The notes under the pieces are model-generated. The model was not told the DNA's origin. It saw only the letters and a program-made list of their open reading frames with translations, and ran no database searches. Shown here in pieces: positions 8,718 through 17,079 of a stretch of 64,000 nt of DNA (position 1 is the stretch's first letter; each line of letters begins with the position of its first letter). Source of the stretch: CBFHMJ01 sp965656875 (GTDB lineage: Bacteria > Pseudomonadota > Gammaproteobacteria > Enterobacterales > Alteromonadaceae); contig CBFHMJ010000009.1 in NCBI GenBank assembly GCA_965656875.1, forward strand, positions 62,001 through 126,000. Reading direction: 5' to 3'. Both the position numbers and the translations under genes were made by a program.

Positions 8718-8731
8718 GACTAAATTTAGTC
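8718..8731. promoter_or_regulatory. Palindromic operator of the broken antitoxin
   Basis: GACTAAATTTAGTC is a perfect 14-bp palindrome about 30 bp before the antitoxin frame. A second imperfect copy (CTAAATTTTAG) lies at 8689-8699. Paired palindromes in this position are typical of autoregulated Phd/YefM modules. The assignment is by position and symmetry only. Confidence 0.5.
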
Positions 8732-9279
8732 TTTCCGATCGAGTCAACTGTGTTTTGATTGCAAATCAACAAGCGTTAATCTTTGTTTATTAATCGCCGT
8801 ACATCAGTAGCCATATCATGACAAATGCTGAAGCAACAATACTGAGGTAGTTCCTTGCTAATTTGTCATATCAAGTGGCAACCGCTAGGTATTGCTTTAT
8901 CTTAATAAAGGTTTTCTCATCAAATATCGTTATAAACACCAGCCCATTAATCTATTGCGTATTCAGCTTATGACAAAACAAGTTCTTTACAAAGACTATA
9001 TCGTTGGCTTGACCTCCCAACAATATGAAACATTCAGGGATAACGATTTTTGGCGGAACGATAAATTTGATTGCTATACCGTTTGTTTTTCATACAAAGT
9101 TCAAAACCGTTTAGATTACTGCTATTGATATTTGAACAAATGATGATTCTAATAGTATCGAGATTTCGATATTCATGGTGATTTTTTCAAAATTCTGAGC
9201 TAGCACACCAAATTATTCCATTATTCATTTCGAAAACATCGGTCATCAACATTCATATTTTTTGGCAATTACTTTTAAA
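8732..9279. other. AT-rich spacer, no recognisable gene
   Basis: About 550 bp between the toxin-antitoxin operator and the end of the large pilus protein gene. I see only short frames without ribosome-binding sites. It also holds no inverted repeats of shufflon type, and no recombinase gene. It is likely a degraded junction between the pilus block and the T4SS block. Confidence 0.4.
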
Positions 9280-12200
9280 TTATTTTTTTGTATGCGTACC
9301 TACAGTCATACAATCTGAACTCGAAATACAAACCTGACTTCCACTAACTATCCCAATATGCTTATTTATGCAATAATTCTCTCCTGGACTTCGTAGTCTC
9401 GCGAACTTATTTTTTGATTCAGGATCTTCACATTCACCACTCAATTCACTTCCCTCAAAACCATCATTTTTTAATTTCATAAAAGTTCCGTCTATATCTG
9501 TTGTACAAGTGACCGTTCTCATGATAGTACACCAAGTATATTTCAATGTACTATTCTTCCAAAAGAAACTAATTTCCCCTCGATTTTCTGAATTTTCATC
9601 GTCAGCCGCTGACACTAATAGCACCACTTTCCCATTGGCAGATGCTTGATTATCAAGTACCCCAGCAATATTACATTGGATAATTTTCTTTTGTTCATCT
9701 GTAGTCAAAACCCCAGAAGGACAATTACTGGAGAATGACTCATAAGTACAATTATCTGAGCATTGCTCAACCACCCACTCATAACGACACCCGTATGAAC
9801 AACGCCAGATTTCACCCGTAAATGTCGCGGCAAAATCTGATTTTTCAGTACTAGTATTACAATCGCCTGCGCAAGCAACATTTACCTGAGGCTTAGGATA
9901 TGCAGTATTAAAAACCTGAACCTTTCTCTCGCTTGATGCTTTCACACTATTTTTGTACAAACTAAAAGCTGTAAGAATCACTTTCAAATTAGCTAAATGA
10001 CGTTCATCTAGTTCTTCCACAGAAATCTGACAACTTATTTCTTTACTTTCATTTGATTCTATTTCACCACTATCACAATGGCGCGATATTCTAAATGGAT
10101 AAGGTTTTTTGTTAAGAATGTTAATAGTCCAATCATACCCACAACCATGTCGACATTTGGAAATATTGCCTGTTAACTCCACAAAAAAATGGCCCTGCTT
10201 TTCTTCCTGTGTGCAACCTAAACACGAATCAATAAAAACCATAGGTTCTTCAGGAACACAATCCATAGAAACTTTTAAACAGTTCTCCAATTGATATGAT
10301 TGCTCTTCTATCAACTCATAATTCTTCCTGACGCTGATCTTATCCGACACAATAAAATCATGCTTTGTATCATCATTGAATGAATACTCTGTATCGATGT
10401 AAAACGAGCTGTTCCCATTCGATAAACCGAATTGCCCATTTGCTTTCATCGAATCAAACGCCCCTGAATCAGCCATAACAATGGGTATCGTCCCAGTGCC
10501 TTTAATAGTAGCGAGTCGCATATTAATGGGATTTTCAATCGTGTTATCAATGCCACTGAATTCTTCAGCTTGAAACAACCCCTCTGATTTCACACTGTTT
10601 GCTGTCGCATGCTTAAGGCTGGTATGAGAAGTTATTATCTTTGCTGTTTTCAACTCAGTATTTGACTTCAATTCATGATCAACCACGATATCTTTAATTT
10701 TATTAGTTGATGTTTTGCTTAGCTTTACGCTTTGGTTCACTGTGGCCGACCCATTGACAGTGATAACATCACCGTCTACATCCAGTAATTCCTTATCAGT
10801 TGGCGTGATTTGAATACTGTCCAGACGGTTGCTGATATCGATTAAATCACTGGTTGTCAGTTGTCCATTTTCTTCAACAAATACCTGGGTAGTCTTTGCA
10901 TTTTCTTTCTTTACTAATGACTGACCATCAAGTCGACCACCCGTCACTACCCCACTATTAATGTCACCCGTTTTAGTAAAAGTCGCGGTATTTATGACCG
11001 TTAACACTGGAGTGTTCTTTTGCTGCTCGTCAAGCCCAAAGGTTGTATGACCGGTAACAGTGAGAGCGTCTGTTATTACCTGATGTGTCATTAGCACATC
11101 AGCATTCAACGTATCTCCCTGTAAGCGAGTAATAGTAGCCCTACCCCCATTAGTAAGGCGTTCAATTCGACAATCTTCTGGTCGCTGTTCTTTGCTACAC
11201 TGGTCGGTCAACGTCAATAACTGTCCACTAATGTGGCCGATATTTCCTTTTTTATAGGTGACAACTGAACCTGTCATCAAATCAAATTCACCATCCTGGC
11301 TGTTAACGACACCCGATGGAGGCAGATTTTCCGGACCGCCAGCAACATGATTTATCCTGCCTCGTGCAAAATCGTTCAACGACACACCAGAAACATGTCG
11401 AATATCACCCTCACGAGCAGTAATGTGATCACCTGTTGTCCGATCAAATTCAGCCAGAGCGATCACATCTACGTCTTTACCTCGTAAACGTTTAAACACA
11501 CCATCCCGGGCTGACGTAATACCCACTTTATTGACCTGCTGACCTGACATCGTCAAATCACCATGCACACTCAAATCGCCCTGTAAAGCGACTTGTTCAC
11601 TGTTCAGATTTAACTGATTTCCCTGACTGGTCAGTTGATTACGTCCTAAGTCAATTCGCGTGGCTGTCAGCACCTCTGCCGTCATTGACGCCCCATGATA
11701 GGACTGCACCATCATCTGCTCACTGTTCAGCGAACCAATCGTTTTTAATTCGTTACCATTGACATTCAGCGAAGTATCCATTCGAGTACGATCACTTCGA
11801 GCTGGGTCCATCCGTCGCTGTAGATAGTTGGAATAGAGGGATGACTGAAACGGACGGGCAATCCGGGCAATAACCGTAGAACCATTCGCACTGCCGCCGG
11901 GAATTTGGCTGGCTACCGCCGCTGCAGTATCGGCTTTTAGCAAATTGACCTGAATGCTGTAATCATCTCCCGCAGGCGCACCAAAAATCGTCGTGCAATA
12001 GGCTGATTGAAACGTTCCGTTACCACCACAACGCGCCGGTGAACCTTGAAAATATCCTGATGTAGCCAGTGTTTGTAACGTATCCGGCCAGCTCTGATTG
12101 TCCTGATAATAGCTGGTCAGGGCACTGGTCAGTTGCCGCAATTCTTCTGCTGAATTGTTCCATCCAGCCTGAATACTGGCAGGTTGTCGGACCTGAGTTT

Positions 12201-12285
12201 CATAATAAAATGCGCCGCCCATTGACAGTAAACTAAGCAGGGCCAGAAAAACCAGGGTGCCATATCCGGCGATATGCTGTTTCAT
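9280..12285 (-). CDS. Giant PilV-like pilus-tip protein with repeats and cysteine-rich domains
   Basis: 1001 residues. The N terminus is one membrane-spanning helix (GYGTLVFLALLSLLSMGG, residues 8-25) followed by a pilin-like region with the W.D.L..L...GYF pattern shared with its neighbour, so it looks like a PilV-type minor pilin, although the canonical GFTLIE leader is missing. Residues ~230-560 carry loosely repeated units of the type G.I.H.SG..L and V.TYKKGNIGHISGQLL, suggestive of a beta-solenoid. Residues ~683-795 and ~801-899 are two related Ig/PKD-like domains, each with C..C, F...TG.I..C..GC.Y.W and later C residues. A third cysteine-rich tail follows. PilV proteins of R64-type thin pili recognise recipient lipopolysaccharide; here there is no shufflon. 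It is the last gene of the pilus operon. Confidence 0.65.
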   Translation of the reverse strand: MKQHIAGYGTLVFLALLSLLSMGGAFYYETQVRQPASIQAGWNNSAEELRQLTSALTSYYQDNQSWPDTLQTLATSGYFQGSPARCGGNGTFQSAYCTTIFGAPAGDDYSIQVNLLKADTAAAVASQIPGGSANGSTVIARIARPFQSSLYSNYLQRRMDPARSDRTRMDTSLNVNGNELKTIGSLNSEQMMVQSYHGASMTAEVLTATRIDLGRNQLTSQGNQLNLNSEQVALQGDLSVHGDLTMSGQQVNKVGITSARDGVFKRLRGKDVDVIALAEFDRTTGDHITAREGDIRHVSGVSLNDFARGRINHVAGGPENLPPSGVVNSQDGEFDLMTGSVVTYKKGNIGHISGQLLTLTDQCSKEQRPEDCRIERLTNGGRATITRLQGDTLNADVLMTHQVITDALTVTGHTTFGLDEQQKNTPVLTVINTATFTKTGDINSGVVTGGRLDGQSLVKKENAKTTQVFVEENGQLTTSDLIDISNRLDSIQITPTDKELLDVDGDVITVNGSATVNQSVKLSKTSTNKIKDIVVDHELKSNTELKTAKIITSHTSLKHATANSVKSEGLFQAEEFSGIDNTIENPINMRLATIKGTGTIPIVMADSGAFDSMKANGQFGLSNGNSSFYIDTEYSFNDDTKHDFIVSDKISVRKNYELIEEQSYQLENCLKVSMDCVPEEPMVFIDSCLGCTQEEKQGHFFVELTGNISKCRHGCGYDWTINILNKKPYPFRISRHCDSGEIESNESKEISCQISVEELDERHLANLKVILTAFSLYKNSVKASSERKVQVFNTAYPKPQVNVACAGDCNTSTEKSDFAATFTGEIWRCSYGCRYEWVVEQCSDNCTYESFSSNCPSGVLTTDEQKKIIQCNIAGVLDNQASANGKVVLLVSAADDENSENRGEISFFWKNSTLKYTWCTIMRTVTCTTDIDGTFMKLKNDGFEGSELSGECEDPESKNKFARLRSPGENYCINKHIGIVSGSQVCISSSDCMTVGTHTKK

Positions 12286-12445
12286 GTGAAGGTATCATTC
12301 GTCTGAAAATCGTAAGATTAGTGTGAAGAATTCGGCAAGAAGTTACTGGAAAAAGCCCTGGTGACGTTTCAACGCTTTTCCCGAGCACTATATTTGAAAA
12401 TGAACAGGACGCAGAACAATTAATACCCGGTCGTGAGTCAGATTA

Positions 12446-14200
12446 TTACTCTACTTCTGGCTGGTGTTTACACCCTTCCAGCTCCAGACATTCTTTCCAC
12501 AGCGAGACATATTTATCAATGAGTTTTCTATTTTCAATGACACTTACTGAGTTGCTCACAACAAAATCCCGGCCATAGAAAAGGCCTCCGTCAAATCGCT
12601 TCGCCGTTACCTGATTAGAAAACGTTGCGTTAGTTCCATTTAACGTTTTAAAACTGCCGTTTTCAGCATTTAACGTGTTAGTTTCGATACGATCTGCTTC
12701 TACCAGTCCGGTAACTCGCATAGATGTTGCTTTAGCATGGCCCAAATTGCTATCTGCAGAAACAACCAGATTACTTGTCGTAGTTGTCCCTGTTACATTC
12801 ATATTTTCCGCAGTCAGCAACCCATTAACGGTGAAATCCTCATTCACTGTCACTCTATCAGCTGTCAAATCGTTAGTTGTCAGTGATGTTGTATCTATTG
12901 TCGTTGCTTTGACGTTCGCTAAGTTAGCATTAGTTGCGGTAATCTTATCCGCTTCCACCGTATTGAAAATAGCATCAACGTAATCTACCGTGTTCGCAAC
13001 AAGATGCTCTATCGAACCTGATGTTGCCGTCATTGTATCCAACGAAGCCTGTTGATTAACAGACAACCCCTCGGCTGTTATTTTCCCAATTGTAGCTATG
13101 TTAGTTTCAACTAAATCGGCAAAAATTTGGTTATAATCCATAAGTTCTCCAGTCAATACATCAATTTCTCCCTCTTTATAATAAATTCTACTACCGGTCA
13201 GGTTTTCAATTGTTCCTGTGTCAAACGTTAAGTTTTCACCAAAAACATTGGTGATGTTTCCCTCTCCATACGTCAATGTTGTTCCGTTTAACTCAGTAAT
13301 TGTCCCCCTCTCAAACGTCAAACTGTCTCCTACCAACTCATCAATCGTTGCACGATTAAAATCCAGTACATCCCCTTCAATGCGAGTGATACGCGCATGA
13401 TCGGCGGAAAGATTAATAAACCGCCCCTCATTGGCTGTTAACGTACCGACATCAGTGATGTCGTTGCCGTTCATATTTAACTGACCGTTAATATCCATGT
13501 TTCCGGTAACCTGGATCAGACCACTGTCGATGTTGATCGTAGAGCCGTTGTAACTAATGCTGTTGTTACCCAGATTAATGCGATTGACATCCAGTGTGTT
13601 GATAGTCGCGTCTTCAATCGTTGCAGACTGCACGACCGCCAGTTCGGCATCCAGTTCACCCACGTTATTGATATCATTGCCGTTAAAATCAATGTCAGTA
13701 CCAATATCCAGCGTGTTGCAATCCGGACAGCCGGGAACAGGTTTTCGAGCCAGAAAGAAAGACTGAATGGCTTCTCGGGTGGGTGTGCCCATTGATGTTG
13801 ATACACGTTCACCATCTGCACTGAGCTGACCAAATGGCACTTTACCAACCAGCATATTTGCCAACTGACGACGGCCAGTATCCACACTGACCACCAGATG
13901 TTCGCCGTTGTTAGCTAACGTATACGGTGAACCGAACGGCGATTGGCGATCATCTGGCAAATAGCGAGTGGCAATTAACTCATCCATGCTGGCAGGCCAG
14001 GCGCGGTTTTCCATAAAGTACGCATTGGCCGCAGATTTAATCTGAGCAATATCCTGTTGTGCTGCTTCGGCCTGTTCCATTGGGACTTGTTGTTGCACGA
14101 ACTGCGGGCCGACGGTGATCGCAATACCCGACAACACGGCAATCACAATCATTAATTCAATCAAGGTGAATCCTGAATCTGACGCATGACTATTTTTCAT
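12446..14200 (-). CDS. Prepilin fused to a repeat-rich fibre (PilV-like)
   Basis: 584 residues. The start ATG at 14200 follows GGAGAGCAAGAAG. A classical prepilin leader is present: ten residues, Gly10, then FTLIELMIVIAVLSGIAITVG with Glu at +5. A pilin-like globular region runs to about residue 155 and contains CPDC (159-161), followed by a long low-complexity fibre rich in N, T, D and G. Motifs such as FNGNDINNVGEL and MNGNDITDVGTL recur, and residues ~275-360 hold about five 15-residue repeats. The tail (KECLELEGCKH) has two cysteines. This composition resembles phage tail fibres and the PilV shaft. It probably sits at the pilus tip and contacts recipient cells. The adjacent 1001-residue protein shares the same repeat style. 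The host must supply the prepilin peptidase. Confidence 0.7.
   Translation of the reverse strand: MKNSHASDSGFTLIELMIVIAVLSGIAITVGPQFVQQQVPMEQAEAAQQDIAQIKSAANAYFMENRAWPASMDELIATRYLPDDRQSPFGSPYTLANNGEHLVVSVDTGRRQLANMLVGKVPFGQLSADGERVSTSMGTPTREAIQSFFLARKPVPGCPDCNTLDIGTDIDFNGNDINNVGELDAELAVVQSATIEDATINTLDVNRINLGNNSISYNGSTINIDSGLIQVTGNMDINGQLNMNGNDITDVGTLTANEGRFINLSADHARITRIEGDVLDFNRATIDELVGDSLTFERGTITELNGTTLTYGEGNITNVFGENLTFDTGTIENLTGSRIYYKEGEIDVLTGELMDYNQIFADLVETNIATIGKITAEGLSVNQQASLDTMTATSGSIEHLVANTVDYVDAIFNTVEADKITATNANLANVKATTIDTTSLTTNDLTADRVTVNEDFTVNGLLTAENMNVTGTTTTSNLVVSADSNLGHAKATSMRVTGLVEADRIETNTLNAENGSFKTLNGTNATFSNQVTAKRFDGGLFYGRDFVVSNSVSVIENRKLIDKYVSLWKECLELEGCKHQPEVE
13121..13378 (-). 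repeat. Coding 45-bp repeats: 15-residue units in the pilus fibre
   Basis: About five consecutive units encode the pattern x-G-x-x-L-T-F/Y-x-x-G-x-I-x-x-L, for example GDSLTFERGTITEL, GTTLTYGEGNITNV, GENLTFDTGTIENL and GSRIYYKEGEIDVL. The periodicity is exact at 15 residues, while the DNA has diverged. The alternating hydrophobic pattern fits one turn of a beta-solenoid or a trimeric fibre; no known repeat family was recognised. Confidence 0.7.
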
Positions 14201-14214
14201 CTTCTTGCTCTCCG

Positions 14215-14712
14215 TTAACACAAAACAGTACCAAACGCTTCCCGATCCAGTTGTCGGGTGACGCCATCAAAACTGCGACTTAGTTGACTGTATCCCGTCC
14301 ATATAACCTCGTTTCCCTGTTGCATAGCATTGCGGGAAAATCCCACCACGAAACCAGCATCGCGTTGCTGACGAAACTGCACACTGACCTGCAACTGAGG
14401 GTTTCCCGGGATCGTGCGGTCGATTTGCAGTAAAAACGCATCGCCCCAGGGATTAAGATACTGACCATTGGGTAGCAAGCCCTCTGTTTTCAGCCGTTCA
14501 ACTGTTACCGCAGGAAAAGGATTCATACGGCAATGTTTGTTATAAAACAGATTCATTGCATGAATGATCAACGAAGAATCTCGACTAATACGCTTCGCCG
14601 TTTCCATGCGGCTTACCTGCTGAGTAAACGACACGGTCCACAACAATAATCCGGCAGAAATCACCAGCGTGACCATGAGTTCCAGCAACGTAAAACCTGC
14701 TACCTTTTTCAT
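14215..14712 (-). CDS. Minor prepilin
   Basis: 165 residues with a type IV prepilin leader MKKVAG followed by FTLLELMVTLVISAGLLLW (Glu at +5). After the N-terminal helix comes a small globular domain containing NPWGDAFLLQI, a pattern often found in pseudopilins and minor pilins, and two Cys residues (HCRM near 60 and the final C). It is likely assembled at the pilus tip with the neighbouring fibre protein, whose gene begins 14 bp downstream. No exact R64 counterpart was recognised. Confidence 0.75.
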   Translation of the reverse strand: MKKVAGFTLLELMVTLVISAGLLLWTVSFTQQVSRMETAKRISRDSSLIIHAMNLFYNKHCRMNPFPAVTVERLKTEGLLPNGQYLNPWGDAFLLQIDRTIPGNPQLQVSVQFRQQRDAGFVVGFSRNAMQQGNEVIWTGYSQLSRSFDGVTRQLDREAFGTVLC

Positions 14713-14715
14713 GGG

Positions 14716-15165
14716 TTAACCCTGGAAGGTGATCGTCAATGTTGTGCCATTAAAGTCAGCCGTGACTGCCGATGTTGCATAATCCGCCGCCAACTGAGCT
14801 CCAATGTCCGGATTCTGAACACCTGTCGCCGTCACGGTATAACGAGTCGCATCGGCAGCATCAGCCGCTACGGCATAATTACCGCCCCAGGGATTACGTG
14901 CAGAACCATCGGCCATCCGGTCAGAAACATAACCCTGATTATCCAGCACAGTCATTGAAATACCGGTGAAAACGTTATTACGTTGTTTATAAAGCATCGC
15001 TCCATTTTGAATCTCACTGACTTGCGCCCTCACCTTTGCCGCATCACCAATCCCCAGCATCTGTGTGATTTGCGGCCAGAACGTTAATGTCAGGCCGACA
15101 ATCAACACCAGTACAATAGATAATTCGATAAGGGTAAAACCTTGTTGTTTTCTGATTTTTCTCAC
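14716..15165 (-). CDS. pilS: PilS-like major pilin of the conjugative type IVb pilus
   Basis: 149 residues, GTG start preceded by GGAG at good distance. The leader MRKIRKQQG is followed by FTLIELSIVLVLIVGLTLTFW (Glu at +5). The globular part contains RNNVFTGI, an NPWGGNY motif and a beta-rich C terminus (TSAVTADFNGTTLTITFQG) without a disulfide pair. Position directly after the inner-membrane protein gene matches pilR-pilS of R64-like thin-pilus operons. It should form the pilus shaft after cleavage by a prepilin peptidase that is not encoded here. Confidence 0.8.
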   Translation of the reverse strand: MRKIRKQQGFTLIELSIVLVLIVGLTLTFWPQITQMLGIGDAAKVRAQVSEIQNGAMLYKQRNNVFTGISMTVLDNQGYVSDRMADGSARNPWGGNYAVAADAADATRYTVTATGVQNPDIGAQLAADYATSAVTADFNGTTLTITFQG

Positions 15166-15180
15166 GTTTTTTACTCCAGA

Positions 15181-16338
15181 TTAGCGATATGACATGTTAA
15201 ATAATGAAGAGATAACACCCATAAATGAGCTGACCACAATCAGCAAGGTCAGCGACATCATGAGCCACAAGGCCAGCGCCACAAACTGACGCGTCCCCAT
15301 CAACGCACGCACGGCTTCATCGCCACTGCGATCCGCAGCGATTGAAATCGCCGATTTCTTTTTTTCCTGCTCCGGTGAATTCGCTGCATTTCGTAAGCGA
15401 AACATCAAGCGACGGGATAACAACCCTGAATCAAGCGCTTCGCCCAGATCGCTTTCCCCGAACTGTGTTTCACGAATGACATGATTCAGATGATGATTCA
15501 TATAGCGGTTCGAATGTTTTTTCAGTTCTTGCGCGGCACGATGCAGGTTGTAGCGAGTTTCGACCAGGATACCGAGGGTTTTCAGGGTCTTCATCGCCGC
15601 AAAATTCTTGTAAATATTGAGAGGAAAATAGTTGTCGAGAGTGATACGTAACGGCGATGTGTTGTTATGGATATATTGATTAAACCCAACAAAAGAAAAC
15701 AACAGGGAGACCATCACATAGGGCCAGTTCACTGTCAGCCATTCACTGACACCCAGTACAATGCGAACAGATAACGTCATCTTATCGGCAGGCATTAACC
15801 CTGAAAATTGTGGTAACACAAATAAGCCCATCACCATCATGAAGGCCAGGACGACAAACTGATAGATCAACGGCTGTTTTACCGGTTTCCAGAATTCAGC
15901 TTTAGCGCGTTTGATCTCAGCTTCTTGTTTCAAATATTCATTAACAACACGAGTCAAAGACTGAGATCCCGCTTGCTGCCCTGCATCAAACAACGTCACG
16001 ACCTCCGGATCAAACCAGTCCACCATGCCTTCGCTAATTGGCAAACCGCGCTTTAATGCTTCATAGATTTGTTCAGCCGCTTTCACTTCCTGAGCAAGTC
16101 GTTTATTGCCCTGACCAGCATCAATTAAGGATCGGCAAGCCTGTGCCGGACTACAACCATCATTCAGCCAACTGGCAAAATCCTGAACAAATTCAAATTG
16201 ACGAGTTCTATTAAATCCCCAGGTTCGACCATAACGTTTTAAACGTTCCCAGGTCTGAAAGTTAATACCGGCGTACTCCAGCACCAGTAAGGCATAGTGC
16301 CGGGCCTGGTGTTTCACTTGTTCATAAATCGTTGACAT
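15181..16338 (-). CDS. pilR: PilR-like inner-membrane platform protein
   Basis: 385 residues of the GspF/PilC superfamily: two cytoplasmic domains (residues ~50-160 and ~235-340) and three membrane helices (QFVVLAFMMVMGLFVLP, PYVMVSLLFSFVGF, ALALWLMMSLTLLIVVSSFMG). It recruits the ATPase and drives pilin insertion. ATG at 16338 is preferred over an upstream TTG. It is separated from pilQ by a 740-bp non-coding stretch with terminators, so it probably has its own promoter, unlike in compact R64-type operons. Confidence 0.8.
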   Translation of the reverse strand: MSTIYEQVKHQARHYALLVLEYAGINFQTWERLKRYGRTWGFNRTRQFEFVQDFASWLNDGCSPAQACRSLIDAGQGNKRLAQEVKAAEQIYEALKRGLPISEGMVDWFDPEVVTLFDAGQQAGSQSLTRVVNEYLKQEAEIKRAKAEFWKPVKQPLIYQFVVLAFMMVMGLFVLPQFSGLMPADKMTLSVRIVLGVSEWLTVNWPYVMVSLLFSFVGFNQYIHNNTSPLRITLDNYFPLNIYKNFAAMKTLKTLGILVETRYNLHRAAQELKKHSNRYMNHHLNHVIRETQFGESDLGEALDSGLLSRRLMFRLRNAANSPEQEKKKSAISIAADRSGDEAVRALMGTRQFVALALWLMMSLTLLIVVSSFMGVISSLFNMSYR

Positions 16339-16561
16339 AACAAATCTCAATAGTGGCTGTTAAACCAGTGTAATGAGCACAACGATCAAGAGAGGAGAAA
16401 AGCCAGGGAGAAAACATCGAGGTTAATCATTGAGGTAAATCATTAGCGCGGGCTGAAACGCCGTAGAAACGCGCCACCAGCGCTGTCTATGCCATCATTT
16501 AGCCCTTAAACCCGAACAAAGTCCTCTCCGCAAAGGCCAACACGATCCAGACGCTTTTTTC

Positions 16562-16587
16562 AAAAAAAAGCGGCCAGAAAGGCCGCT
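16562..16587 (-). terminator. Rho-independent terminator
   Basis: On the minus strand, AGCGGCC, loop TTTCT, GGCCGCT, then eight T residues. It stops minus-strand transcripts about 220 bp before the pilR start. Confidence 0.85.
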
Positions 16588-16589
16588 AA

Positions 16590-16976
16590 TAACATGCGTT
16601 TACAAACATGATGAGCAAAAAAAGAGCACGCTAAAAACGCCTGAAAAACCACAATTTACTGAGTGTAAATGAAGGTTCTGAACATTTTTTGTGCCGCCAT
16701 TTATGCGCAATCGTTTGTTAACTAACGGAGTGGCCAGTAAGACCACTAATGAGAGACGATCTGCGTGGCAAACATCATCACGAAGAGCCCATCGTGGCGG
16801 ATATGATGTCTAACACGTATTCATGGTAACTAAGCCATCAGTTCAGTACATTGAAAAACAGGTAGCAATAACAGTAGGTTTTAGCATTAGGACTTTAGCA
16901 TCGGCTGTTACGTCTGACTGAGAATCTGCAAATCTTTGATCGCGACAATGACAATGACAACCATACGCAAACAACC
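16590..16976 (-). ncRNA. Candidate small RNA between two terminators
   Basis: Two strong minus-strand terminators flank roughly 390 bases with no credible frame. A terminator placed after another terminator implies a promoter, and hence a separate transcript, between them. The exact start and identity are unknown. The nearby Fur-box-like palindrome lies upstream of the first terminator, so it is not obviously the promoter of this RNA. This is an inference from layout only. Confidence 0.25.
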
Positions 16977-16997
16977 AAAAAAAGCGGCCGAAGCCGC
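16977..16997 (-). terminator. UUCG-loop terminator after pilQ
   Basis: On the minus strand, GCGGC, TTCG, GCCGC followed by seven T residues; a stable tetraloop terminator 83 bp after the pilQ stop codon. Confidence 0.85.
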
Positions 16998-17003
16998 ATA
17001 AAG

Positions 17004-17022
17004 TGCAATGATTATCATTGCA
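17004..17022. promoter_or_regulatory. Fur-box-like 19-bp palindrome
   Basis: TGCAATGATTATCATTGCA has perfect 9-bp arms around a central T and matches the core AATGAT-ATCATT of the 19-bp Fur consensus. It lies 58 bp downstream of the pilQ stop. It could be an iron-responsive operator; alternatively it simply extends the transcript-end hairpin region. Confidence 0.55.
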
Positions 17023-17079
17023 AAGGTTGGGACTGGTTTCTGCCAGCAAAAAAAGACGTCCTTGTCATGGGTTGCGCAT

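Larger units (their letters stand above)
16339..17079. other. 740-bp non-coding segment inside the pilus operon
   Basis: Between pilQ and pilR there is no convincing protein gene. The segment holds, in minus-strand order, a Fur-box-like palindrome (17004-17022), a UUCG-loop terminator (16977-16997), about 390 bases of unknown role, a second terminator (16562-16587), and then the presumed pilR promoter region. An 18-codon hydrophobic frame (MVVIVIVAIKD...) just past the first terminator lacks a ribosome-binding site. Confidence 0.6.

Noticed and set aside
8892..9128. 78-residue plus-strand frame in the spacer after the toxin-antitoxin remnant
   Set aside because: No ribosome-binding site, odd composition and no recognisable pattern.
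9280..12445. Shufflon (invertible pilV ends with a recombinase)
   Set aside because: No repeated short inverted recombination sites or recombinase gene seen near the ends of the two large pilus genes.
13516..13887. 123-residue frame inside the repeat-rich pilin gene
   Set aside because: Shadow of the repeat codons in another frame; Trp/Leu-rich without a pattern.
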